From NCBI RefSeq assembly GCF_946482535.1, contig NZ_CAMLRU010000036.1, positions 1 to 17,355 on the forward strand: a stretch of 17,355 nt of DNA. The letters are read 5' to 3'. Under the pieces are notes generated by a model that had not been told where the DNA came from, did no database searches, and was given only the letters and a program-made list of their open reading frames with translations. This DNA comes from an uncultured Flavobacterium sp. Lineage in GTDB: Bacteria; Bacteroidota; Bacteroidia; Flavobacteriales; Flavobacteriaceae. Shown one piece after another: positions 1 through 6,007 of the stretch (its first letter is position 1; the number at the start of each line of letters is the position of its first letter). The position numbers were made by a program, and so were the translations under genes.

Positions 1-21
1 TGTGTCAATAAAAAATTTCAT
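1..21 (-). CDS. Transaldolase-family protein, first 7 codons only (partial)
   Basis: The complement of the first 21 bases reads MKFFIDT from an ATG at 21-19 and leaves the window in frame. This is the characteristic opening of the small transaldolase / fructose-6-phosphate aldolase family (known family starts continue with an A-N-L stretch), which transfers or cleaves dihydroxyacetone units in the pentose phosphate pathway in the cytosol. A TAnnTTTG-type box sits about 50 bases upstream. Only seven residues are visible, so the call rests on the N-terminal signature and needs the sequence to the left of the window. Confidence 0.6.
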
Positions 22-68
22 AGTGTAATGTTTATGTGTATTAAAGTTGTGTTTCTGATTTTGTGGTG

Positions 69-95
69 CAAAAGTACAATATTTTTGAGTTTCAA
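69..95 (-). promoter_or_regulatory. Bacteroidota-type promoter for the leftward transaldolase-like gene
   Basis: Reading leftward, TACTTTTG at 76-69 fits the -7 consensus TAnnTTTG. TTG triplets lie 16 bp (95-93) and 24 bp (103-101) upstream, just outside the usual 17-23 bp spacing. The -7 box is good and the -33 is uncertain because it lies inside the CAAAG repeat arm. Expected leader is about 40 bases. Confidence 0.45.
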
Positions 96-182
96 AGTGG
101 CAAAGTTCCAAAGTTGCAAAGTTTTTTTTCTTAGTAGCTTTGTTACTCCGTCACTTTGTTACTCCGTCACTTTGTTCAAAGC
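90..182. repeat. Octamer tandem repeats in two complementary arms (element A)
   Basis: The left arm at 90-121 is four 8-bp units of form nnnCAAAG (TTTCAAAG, TGGCAAAG, TTCCAAAG, TTGCAAAG). The right arm at 138-182 is built of the complementary form, alternating CTTTGTTA and CTCCGTCA twice and ending CTTTGTTC-AAAG. A T-rich stretch separates the arms. The right arm covers the TGA stop codon (178-176) of the dehydrogenase gene. The arms could pair as an imperfect cruciform or RNA hairpin. It lies between the 3' end of one leftward gene and the 5' end of the next. Confidence 0.7.
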
Positions 183-979
183 TTATAGTGATTCATCAAC
201 ATCTTCTCATAAACCCTATCCGGTAAAAGCCTTTTCAAAACGATGGAAAACTTTTGCATGAACGCTCCAACTTTATAATGCAGTTTCGGATTCTTGTCAT
301 TGATAATTTGGTAAATCGCCATGGCCATTTCGTCGGGATTGCTGCCGCTGTCTACGTGTTCGTTCATTTGTTTTAGCGTATTGCCATAAGGCGCTTCATA
401 AGCAGAACCTTTGATAACCGGAGCATGATATCTTCCCGACGCAATATTGGTCGCAAAATCGCCAGGTGCTACATTGACCACATTAATCCCAAAAGATTTG
501 ACTTCCATACTGATGGCTTCGGTGATAATTTCTAACGCGCCTTTTGACGCCGAATAGACACCGCGATAAGGCAATCCCATATATCCGGCAATGGAAGTAA
601 TATTGATGATTAAGCCCGAATTTTGTTCGCGCATTTGCGGTAGAACGGCTTTGATAACTTCAATCGGGCCAAAGAAATTGGTTTCGAAATTGTTTTTGAT
701 TTCAGTCGTCGGAATTTCTTCTAATGGTCCGGTAATCCCAACGCCGGCATTGTTGATGACTACGTCTATTCTTTTAGAGATGGCAATCACTTTCTCCACC
801 GCATGTTGAATGCTTTCCGCATTACGCACATCCAAGGCAATTAAAGGAAATAGCGAATTGGTGATTTTCTCCGGATTTCGGCTCGTTCCGTAAACGGTAA
901 AACCTTTATGAAATAAAAATTCACCTATGGCTTTGCCAATTCCGGAAGAACCACCGGTGATTAAAACTACTTTGCTCAT
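176..979 (-). CDS. Short-chain dehydrogenase/reductase (SDR family)
   Basis: A 267-residue protein of usual classical-SDR length. It has the Rossmann nucleotide-binding motif TGGSSGIG at residues 8-15, NNAG at 76-79, a conserved Asn at 101, and the catalytic Ser129, Tyr142 and Lys146 (YSASK). Arg34 after the second beta strand (TSRNP) would favour NADP(H). It should be a cytosolic NAD(P)-dependent oxidoreductase; the substrate cannot be told from sequence. The C-terminal roughly 80 residues, with a basic, hydrophobic tail, resemble SDRs acting on hydrophobic substrates, but this is weak. The gene lies downstream of the epimerase on the same strand, 182 bp away with repeat element B between, so cotranscription is possible but not shown. 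Its stop codon lies inside repeat element A. Confidence 0.9.
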   Translation of the reverse strand: MSKVVLITGGSSGIGKAIGEFLFHKGFTVYGTSRNPEKITNSLFPLIALDVRNAESIQHAVEKVIAISKRIDVVINNAGVGITGPLEEIPTTEIKNNFETNFFGPIEVIKAVLPQMREQNSGLIINITSIAGYMGLPYRGVYSASKGALEIITEAISMEVKSFGINVVNVAPGDFATNIASGRYHAPVIKGSAYEAPYGNTLKQMNEHVDSGSNPDEMAMAIYQIINDKNPKLHYKVGAFMQKFSIVLKRLLPDRVYEKMLMNHYKL

Positions 980-994
980 TTATTTAAAGATAAA

Positions 995-1145
995 AGATGA
1001 TAGACGATAGATAATAGATGATAGACGAAGAGATAATAGATAATAGACTAAGAGAGAATAGATGGTGGCAATAAAAAAAACTACACTCTATTCGTCTAAC
1101 ATTTATCTGTCTATCATCTATTCGTCTATCATCTATCTGTCTTAA
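995..1145. repeat. Heptamer tandem repeats in two complementary arms (element B)
   Basis: The left arm at 995-1065 consists of heptads such as AGATGAT, AGACGAT, AGATAAT, AGATGAT, AGACGAA, with an occasional 8-base unit. The right arm at 1086-1145 is made of the complementary heptads (GTCTATC, ATCTATT, ATCTATC). Reverse-complementing one arm gives nearly the same string as the other, so a long imperfect hairpin is possible. The element fills the 182-bp gap between the epimerase and dehydrogenase genes, and I see no other gene or clear terminator there. Confidence 0.75.
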
Positions 1146-1161
1146 TTTTGGTTAAAGATAA

Positions 1162-2160
1162 TTAGTTTATTTTGATTCCTAAACCGGGTTTTTCGCTCAA
1201 CAAGATTTTTCCGTTTTCAATCTGACTGCCTTTAGCGATGTCGTTGGCGATTAAATTGGCACCGTCTAAATCGGCATAATCACACAATGGCGCTAAAACT
1301 GCACCGGCCGAAATGCCGATACTGGATTCGGTCATGCAACCTATCATGATGTTGAAATTTAATTTTCGTGCTTCGGCTATCATTTCCAATGCGGGTGTTA
1401 ATCCGCCACATTTGACCAGTTTGATATTGATACTTTTATAATGCGGCACCAAATCATTTAAAACTGATATATCCTGACAATCTTCATCAGCCATCCAATT
1501 GGCATGTTTGTCCGAATGTAAAGTTGAATATTGCTCCACTCCTATTTTCATGGGCTGTTCTAAATAAGTAAATTGGGCAACCAAAGGATTATGCTCCAAC
1601 CAAAGACATTCTTCGGGCGTAAAACTGCCGTTGGAATCTAACGCCATATTTTTATCGAGTTGCAGCAATTGATTGATATCGCTTTCGCTGAAATGGTTGC
1701 ACTTGACTTTAAAATTAGACCAAGCGGATTGTTTTATTTTTTCGATTTGCTTTTCGACTGAATCCACACTAATCGTAATCGAAGATTCGGGAAGTTGGTC
1801 GTAATGGATTTGATTGAGTGATGAAAAAGACTGCTTTTCGAGTTTGCCATACAAATCCCAATACGCACAATCTAAAGCAGAGCGCAGGAAACTCGGTAAA
1901 TTCAAAGAAAGCAAAAAAGTGTAAAACTCGGTTGGATGATTGACTTTTTGGTTTTCAATTTGGGCTTTTACTTTGGATAAAATAATGTCAAAATCGGCTA
2001 AATTAATTCCGTAATAATCAATCGCAGTACATTCGCCATAACCCTTTTCTCCATGACTTTGAAGCGTGATAATCAAAGCTTCTCTGAATTTGTAATTGCC
2101 GTAAGCAATAGCAAAGGTTTCTTTGAGATGGAATTTTACTATTTGCCAGTGTAGAGTCAT
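1162..2160 (-). CDS. Dipeptide epimerase (L-Ala-D/L-Glu epimerase type, enolase superfamily)
   Basis: A 332-residue member of the muconate-lactonizing-enzyme subgroup of the enolase superfamily. The N-terminal capping domain covers roughly residues 1-120. The barrel follows, with the KxK pair Lys151/Lys153, metal ligands Asp175 (LDSNG), Glu201 (YLEQP) and the ADEDC acidic cluster at 224-228, a second catalytic Lys in NIKLVKCGG (Lys247), and the CMTESSIG motif near 275-282. This arrangement matches L-Ala-D/L-Glu epimerases, which rework murein-derived dipeptides in the cytosol. Exact dipeptide specificity cannot be read. The ATG at 2160 lies only 16 bases past the SRP RNA terminator hairpin, so its transcription may depend on readthrough. 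Confidence 0.87.
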   Translation of the reverse strand: MTLHWQIVKFHLKETFAIAYGNYKFREALIITLQSHGEKGYGECTAIDYYGINLADFDIILSKVKAQIENQKVNHPTEFYTFLLSLNLPSFLRSALDCAYWDLYGKLEKQSFSSLNQIHYDQLPESSITISVDSVEKQIEKIKQSAWSNFKVKCNHFSESDINQLLQLDKNMALDSNGSFTPEECLWLEHNPLVAQFTYLEQPMKIGVEQYSTLHSDKHANWMADEDCQDISVLNDLVPHYKSINIKLVKCGGLTPALEMIAEARKLNFNIMIGCMTESSIGISAGAVLAPLCDYADLDGANLIANDIAKGSQIENGKILLSEKPGLGIKIN

Positions 2161-2176
2161 GGGTGTAAAAATAAAA

Positions 2177-2209
2177 AATCCCGCTTTGCTGTAAAAACCA
2201 AACGGGATT
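2177..2209. terminator. Terminator hairpin after the SRP RNA gene, symmetric in form
   Basis: AATCCCG at 2177-2183 pairs with CGGGATT at 2203-2209, and TTTG (2185-2188) pairs with CAAA (2199-2202) around a single bulged C. Reading leftward, the hairpin is followed by a T-rich tract (2178-2165). Reading rightward, it is followed by CTTTTTT. It lies 18 bp past the SRP RNA 3' end, so its main job is probably to end that transcript. Confidence 0.8.
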
Positions 2210-2226
2210 CTTTTTTATAAAAAAAT

Positions 2227-2320
2227 GGCAAGCGACCTACATCGCACCGCTACAACCACATACCTTTGCTATGTTCCCATCCTGGAGGATTTTGTAGGAG
2301 CTGGTCGTGTAGGACTTGCC
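2227..2320 (-). ncRNA. ffs: Small bacterial signal recognition particle RNA (4.5S type)
   Basis: Read leftward, this gives an approximately 94-nt RNA whose ends pair: GGCAAG at the 5' end with CUUGCC at the 3' end, then UCCUAC with GUAGGU, forming a long rod. The apical domain is diagnostic: CCAGGA, then AUG-GGAA-CAU closing a GGAA tetraloop, then UAGCAAAGG, which corresponds to the conserved asymmetric loop bound by the Ffh M domain. SRP RNA with Ffh and FtsY targets nascent membrane and secreted proteins. Promoter and terminator are both visible and fit these ends. An open reading frame can be drawn through this region but is only a shadow of the RNA. Confidence 0.92.
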
Positions 2321-2324
2321 GCTG

Positions 2325-2354
2325 CAAATATACAATCTTTTTATTTTTTTGCAA
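2325..2354 (-). promoter_or_regulatory. Promoter of the SRP RNA gene
   Basis: Leftward, TTG at 2354-2352 is followed by exactly 19 bp and then TATATTTG at 2332-2325. This is a textbook Bacteroidota housekeeping promoter. The expected start about five bases on falls at 2320, where the terminal helix of the SRP RNA begins. Confidence 0.85.
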
Positions 2355-2382
2355 TTTTTTAAGACCATAATAAATATATTTG
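2349..2382 (+). promoter_or_regulatory. Promoter of the glutaminyl cyclase gene
   Basis: Rightward, TTG at 2349-2351, a 23-bp spacer, and TATATTTG at 2375-2382. The -33 triplet is the other half of the palindrome TTGCAA (2349-2354) that supplies the SRP RNA promoter. The start would be near 2388, giving a leader of roughly 18 bases before the ATG at 2407. Confidence 0.7.
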
Positions 2383-2406
2383 TGAGAGAAAATTATATTG
2401 AAAAAC

Positions 2407-3456
2407 ATGAAACTGCATAATCTATTCATAACCACATTTTTAACCCTAAACTTAGTAAGTTGCGGGGATAGTCAAAAAGATAAGGAAGGCTATTTCAGCT
2501 TTGATGAGAACAGTTTAAAGTCGATTTACAAAGCCGATGAAAAAGTAAATTTCACTTTGTTGAATACCCAAAACAAAACCATTGACAGTGTGGTTTATTT
2601 TGCCAATAATGAAAGAGTCAGCTCGGTTAAAGGCAACGGCCAATTCACTTTGGATTTAAAGGGAAGAAAATTGGGTTATCAAAACATCAAAGCCCTTGTT
2701 TATTTTGAAGGCGACACCATTTCAACCAATACCCGTGTTGAAGTAGCGGCGGCAGTTGCTCCAAAACTTCTAAAGTACACCGTTGTAAACACTTATGACC
2801 ACGATGTTAATGCTTTTACGGAAGGTTATGAATTTTACAACGATACTTTAATTGAAAGTACCGGTCTTAAAGGGAAATCTTATGTGGCCAAAGTAGATTA
2901 TAAAATCGGAAAGACTTATCAAAAACAGAGTCTGGATATCCAATATTTCGGAGAAGGCATTACGGTTGTAAAGGACAAAATTTACCAACTGACTTGGGAA
3001 AATCAGGAAGGATTTGTGTATGACGCCAAAACCATGAAAAAGATAAAATCTTTTAAATATGACAAGCCTGTGGAAGGATGGGGCATGACGAATGACGGCA
3101 AGATGATTTACCATTCTGACGGAACAGAAAAAATTTGGACCATGGATCCGGAAACCAATAAACTGATTGATTTTGTTAATGTGTACACCAGCGACAGCAA
3201 GATAAAAGCCGTAAATGAATTGGAATGGGTAAACGGAAAAATCTATGGTAACATTTGGCAAAAAGATGCCATAGCCGTTATAAATCCTAAGAGCGGTGCT
3301 GTAGAAGCCGTGTTAGACCTATCGGCTTTAAGAGCTAAAGTAACCAACAAAGAAGCCGAAGTGTTAAACGGAATTGCCTATCGTAAAACGTCCAATACCT
3401 TATTCGTAACCGGTAAAAACTGGAATAAGACTTTTGAAATTAAGGTAACGGAATAA
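2407..3456 (+). CDS. Glutaminyl-peptide cyclotransferase (glutamine cyclotransferase), lipoprotein
   Basis: Converts N-terminal glutamine of peptides or proteins to pyroglutamate, releasing ammonia. The 349-residue protein starts at the ATG (2407); an in-frame TTG at 2398 would add three residues but would spoil the signal peptide. The signal peptide ends in the lipobox LVSC with Cys19, so it is exported and lipid-anchored. Residues about 30-125 form a beta-rich extension. From about 130 comes the glutamine cyclotransferase beta-propeller domain, with typical strings such as NAFTEGYEF, ESTGLKGKS, FGEGITV, GWGMTNDG, and NELEWVNGKIYGNIW. It has its own promoter, divergent from the SRP RNA, and ends at a strong shared terminator. 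Confidence 0.9.
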   Translation: MKLHNLFITTFLTLNLVSCGDSQKDKEGYFSFDENSLKSIYKADEKVNFTLLNTQNKTIDSVVYFANNERVSSVKGNGQFTLDLKGRKLGYQNIKALVYFEGDTISTNTRVEVAAAVAPKLLKYTVVNTYDHDVNAFTEGYEFYNDTLIESTGLKGKSYVAKVDYKIGKTYQKQSLDIQYFGEGITVVKDKIYQLTWENQEGFVYDAKTMKKIKSFKYDKPVEGWGMTNDGKMIYHSDGTEKIWTMDPETNKLIDFVNVYTSDSKIKAVNELEWVNGKIYGNIWQKDAIAVINPKSGAVEAVLDLSALRAKVTNKEAEVLNGIAYRKTSNTLFVTGKNWNKTFEIKVTE

Positions 3457-3474
3457 GAATTCAGAAGGCAGTTT

Positions 3475-3510
3475 AAAAAAAACCTCTCGTTTAGGCGAGA
3501 GGTTTTTTTT
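3475..3510. terminator. Bidirectional terminator between convergent genes
   Basis: CCTCTCG at 3483-3489 pairs with CGAGAGG at 3496-3502 around a six-base loop, flanked by eight A on the left and eight T on the right. The symmetric A/T flanks let it serve the cyclotransferase gene rightward and the secreted-protein gene leftward. The TAA stop of the latter overlaps the T run. Confidence 0.92.
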
Positions 3511-4090
3511 ATTTCTTTACAAATTCCATTTTGGCAGCATCATAAACCCATTTGTTTTGTTGGGTTTTACTCTTTTGGGTTACCGAACCATCGGGATTCA
3601 GGATAAACTCAAAACCATCTCTTCTGATTTTTTCTTGGGTTTCGGTGGCTGCTGTTCCGCCCAGAGACACAATTTCGGTAATATGATTGGTAGTTTGTGT
3701 ATTGGAAAACACTTGCTTTTTATTGGCAATTTCATAAACCACCGAATACACATTGGTAATGTCTTCAGTTTTCTTAGGGGTTTTGATTTGTACGTTTTCG
3801 GTCCAAGTCAGTAAATACAATTTAGTTCCGTTGGCGGTGAAGGCAGTCAGCTTGCAATTGGTTGGCGCAAATTTAGCGTCGGTTGCTTTAACAATTAGGG
3901 CGTCTTTTTCTTTGCCGTTTTCGTTAATGGTCAGCTGAAAATTGCCTTTTTTGACTTCGGCCACCAAATTATCAACCTTGGCCAATGCTGAAGCTGTTAC
4001 AGTTGGTTTCTTGGCAGCAGGCTTCTTTTTCTGACTGTAAGCCGTAACACTCAACAAGGCGACTAACGCCAACAAAACAATTCTTTTCAT
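3509..4090 (-). CDS. Small secreted protein of unknown function
   Basis: A 193-residue protein with a clear N-terminal signal peptide: basic MKR, a hydrophobic run to about residue 17, and a probable cleavage near AYS-Q (residues 17-20). A short Lys/Ala-rich linker (KKKPAAKKP) follows, then a mostly beta-type domain with no motif I recognise. The absence of a lipobox Cys suggests it is periplasmic or released. It is not obviously linked to the rhodopsin gene upstream, which ends at its own terminator. Function unknown. Confidence 0.8.
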   Translation of the reverse strand: MKRIVLLALVALLSVTAYSQKKKPAAKKPTVTASALAKVDNLVAEVKKGNFQLTINENGKEKDALIVKATDAKFAPTNCKLTAFTANGTKLYLLTWTENVQIKTPKKTEDITNVYSVVYEIANKKQVFSNTQTTNHITEIVSLGGTAATETQEKIRRDGFEFILNPDGSVTQKSKTQQNKWVYDAAKMEFVKK

Positions 4091-4159
4091 AGGATAGATT
4101 TTGATTTAAACAGAAACCGAATATACAAAATAATCCATTCGAAGCGTGTTAAATAATAA

Positions 4160-4188
4160 AGCCGCCTTACTATAAAAGCAAGACGGCT
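4160..4188 (-). terminator. Terminator of the proteorhodopsin gene
   Basis: Leftward, AGCCGTCTTGC (4188-4178) pairs with GTAAGGCGGCT (4170-4160), 11 bp with two G-U pairs around a seven-base loop, followed by TTTATTATTT. It begins about 20 bases after the stop codon. Confidence 0.85.
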
Positions 4189-4209
4189 CCAACCAATTAA
4201 CTTATAAAT

Positions 4210-4935
4210 CTATTCTTTTGTTGATTTAACGGCTAGGTTATAAATTACCAAACCGAAACCAATTTTGTTAATTGCATCAGCAATGTTGTAAGCAACATCA
4301 ACATTACCTTTTCCAATGATACCGGTGTACCATCCTTCTGTACCTAACATGTATCCTAAAGGATAGATAGCCCAACCTACTAAAACAAACCAACACAAGA
4401 TTTTGTGAGCGGCCAATACATCACCTCCGGCGGCTTTAGCTAATTTTGAAGCTTCTCCCATCCAAATTTCATAAACAATAGCAAAGTAAGCAATACCGGA
4501 AACTAATCCCCAAAGCCAAGCATTGGTTGGATCAACAGCTTCACCAAAGTAACCTGTAACTAACATTACTAAAGAGTAAACAATCATTTTCCAAAGTAAA
4601 GATTGTTTTGCACCGGCAATTTTTAGAATTAAATAGAATTCCAAACACATTAAAGGCACTGTTAATACCCAGTCAACATAGCGGAAGAATGTTGGCGATT
4701 CTGAAAAGCTTGCCCAATAATCTCTCATGTAGAAATAGTGAACTGCGGCAATAAAAGTAATTAAACCTGAAACCAGAACAGAAACACGCCATTTCTTGTC
4801 AAATTGGCTTAGAGATAAAAAGAAAAAAGCGGATGCAGCCATCATAGCCATACATCCGATAAAGAAGGTAAAACCAACGTAATCAGTTGGCAACATTTTC
4901 GCAATAAGCGGAGTGGATAAAATAAAATTTGTCAT
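4210..4935 (-). CDS. Proteorhodopsin, green-type DTE proton pump
   Basis: A 241-residue seven-helix retinal protein of the inner membrane that pumps protons outward in light. In helix C the motif RYVDWVLTVPLMCLEF gives Asp88 (Schiff-base counterion and proton acceptor), Thr92 and Glu99 (proton donor), the DTE set of H+ pumps rather than the NDQ set of sodium pumps. Met96 stands at the spectral tuning site (105 in the marine GPR), expected to give green absorption. His66 matches the conserved His beside the counterion. Lys224 in helix G (AINKIGFG) is the retinal-binding lysine. All key residues are intact, so it should be functional. It is transcribed divergently from blh, the retinal-forming enzyme, and ends at its own terminator. 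Confidence 0.97.
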   Translation of the reverse strand: MTNFILSTPLIAKMLPTDYVGFTFFIGCMAMMAASAFFFLSLSQFDKKWRVSVLVSGLITFIAAVHYFYMRDYWASFSESPTFFRYVDWVLTVPLMCLEFYLILKIAGAKQSLLWKMIVYSLVMLVTGYFGEAVDPTNAWLWGLVSGIAYFAIVYEIWMGEASKLAKAAGGDVLAAHKILCWFVLVGWAIYPLGYMLGTEGWYTGIIGKGNVDVAYNIADAINKIGFGLVIYNLAVKSTKE

Positions 4936-4966
4936 GATTAAAAAGTTTTAAAGTTATTTGTTTAAC

Positions 4967-4974
4967 CAAACTTA
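4967..4974 (-). promoter_or_regulatory. Candidate -7 box of the proteorhodopsin gene
   Basis: Leftward, TAAGTTTG fits TAnnTTTG and lies 32 bases before the ATG. The nearest upstream TTG (4989-4987) is only 12 bp away, too close, so no good -33 is seen. A weak -33 fits a promoter needing an activator, but that is inference. Confidence 0.5.
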
Positions 4975-4998
4975 AAAAATATTAAACAAAAAAAATAA

Positions 4999-5028
4999 TT
5001 GTGTTTAACGTTTTTATTTATAACTTTA
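4999..5028 (+). promoter_or_regulatory. Candidate blh promoter
   Basis: TTG at 4999-5001, a 19-bp spacer, then TAACTTTA at 5021-5028, one base off TAnnTTTG. Its start would lie near 5033, about 18 bases before the blh ATG. One inverted heptamer pair overlaps it. Confidence 0.55.
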
Positions 5029-5050
5029 AACAAAATAAATATGGATTTTA

Positions 5051-5959
5051 ATGAGAAATTATAACAATTTCGGGATAGTTATCAGCTTTTTTGGTTTGTG
5101 GATTACCACATATTTTTCAGTTAACTATCAACAAACCATCGGATTTGTGGTCATTTTCTTATTCGGAATACTACATGGATCGAATGATTTACAATTGATT
5201 TCAAAAATTAACAACAACAATTCAACCCGTATTGGTAAAAAAATCTTGTTTTATTATATTGCTTTTGTTTCGTCAGGTATTATATTATTCTACTGTTTGC
5301 CGAAAATAGCTTTGCTGTTATTCATTTTAATAAGTGCCTATCATTTTGGAGAACAACATTGGAATAGGCTGACTACCCAAAAAAAGATATCAGTGGAGGT
5401 TGTTTTTCAAACATTGTACGGACTATTTATTCTATTCCTATTATTTTATTTTCATCAAGGGGAAGTAAGCAAGATTATTGAGCAAATTATAAACGAATCC
5501 ATTCCGTTTATCAACTATGCTTACTGTCTTACAGCGATTGGAAGTTTACTGTTGATGAGTAGTTTGATGCTGTTTAAAAAGAATTCCAGTTTTAGAAGTG
5601 AAATCATAGTCAATATTGTTTACTTAATTTTGTTTGGCATAATATTCAGAAATTCAAATTTGATTTGGGCCTTTGCCATCTACTTTATAGTGTGGCATAG
5701 TTTACCTTCTATTAAAGAACAGATTATTTTTTTGTACGGACAATATTCCTTGAAAAACTTTGCCCGTTATTTTAAAGCAGCATTTGTTTACTGGATATTT
5801 TCTTTAATAGGTATATTGTTACTTTATGTCCTTTTTAAGGATCAGGAAATTTTCAACGCCTTGTTTTTTTCCTTTTTAGCCGCCATAACATTTCCCCACA
5901 CGCTTGTTATTATGAAGATGCCAAACAGTTCGTTAGAGGAAGGTGAAGTATTGAAATAA
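5051..5959 (+). CDS. blh: Beta-carotene 15,15'-dioxygenase, Brp/Blh family
   Basis: An integral-membrane iron enzyme that splits beta-carotene into two retinals, the chromophore of the neighbouring rhodopsin. The 302-residue protein is nearly all hydrophobic segments. Conserved His-bearing motifs are visible: LHGSNDLQL (His42, Asp46), AYHFGEQHW (His98, His103), VWHSLPS (His216) and FPHTLVI (His283); the family's iron ligands are histidines of this kind. The start at 5051 is the first ATG giving this frame; an ATG at 5041 is in another frame and opens a seven-codon ORF that ends inside the blh start. The gene is divergent from the rhodopsin with 115 bp between, and ends at a hairpin shared with dnaK. 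No carotenoid synthesis genes are in the window. Confidence 0.93.
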   Translation: MRNYNNFGIVISFFGLWITTYFSVNYQQTIGFVVIFLFGILHGSNDLQLISKINNNNSTRIGKKILFYYIAFVSSGIILFYCLPKIALLLFILISAYHFGEQHWNRLTTQKKISVEVVFQTLYGLFILFLLFYFHQGEVSKIIEQIINESIPFINYAYCLTAIGSLLLMSSLMLFKKNSSFRSEIIVNIVYLILFGIIFRNSNLIWAFAIYFIVWHSLPSIKEQIIFLYGQYSLKNFARYFKAAFVYWIFSLIGILLLYVLFKDQEIFNALFFSFLAAITFPHTLVIMKMPNSSLEEGEVLK

Positions 5960-5960
5960 A

Positions 5961-5987
5961 AAAAGCCGGACGATTGTCCGGCTTTTT
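5961..5987. terminator. Bidirectional terminator between blh and dnaK
   Basis: AGCCGGAC at 5964-5971 pairs with GTCCGGCT at 5976-5983 around the loop GATT, with A-rich and T-rich flanks on both sides. It serves the convergent blh and dnaK genes. Confidence 0.9.
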
Positions 5988-6007
5988 ATTTACAATGCTT
6001 CTTGAAA

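Larger units (their letters stand above)
4957..5034. repeat. Four TGTTTAA/TTAAACA heptamers forming two inverted pairs between rhodopsin and blh
   Basis: TGTTTAA at 4959-4965 and 5002-5008, and its complement TTAAACA at 4982-4988 and 5026-5032. Each pair is an inverted repeat with a 16- or 17-bp gap, and the two pairs are offset by 43-44 bp. The right pair overlies the blh promoter spacer and -7 box. The left pair encloses the candidate rhodopsin -7 box. Likely operators for a shared regulator, by inference. Confidence 0.6.

Noticed and set aside
90..182. CRISPR array
   Set aside because: Units of 7-8 bp with no spacers and no cas genes do not fit a CRISPR.
28..261. Rightward frame of 77 codons at the left edge
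   Set aside because: It crosses repeat element A and the 3' end of the dehydrogenase; low-complexity translation.
1254..1260. TTGGCAC as a further sigma-54 site
   Set aside because: It lies inside the epimerase coding region and has no TTG at the -12 position.
2250..2435. Leftward open frame of 61 codons
   Set aside because: It runs through the SRP RNA and its promoter; the RNA structure explains the sequence and the peptide looks like nothing known.
4210..4935. Sodium-pumping (NDQ) or sensory rhodopsin
   Set aside because: The helix C residues are Asp88, Thr92 and Glu99, the proton-pump set, and no transducer gene is adjacent.
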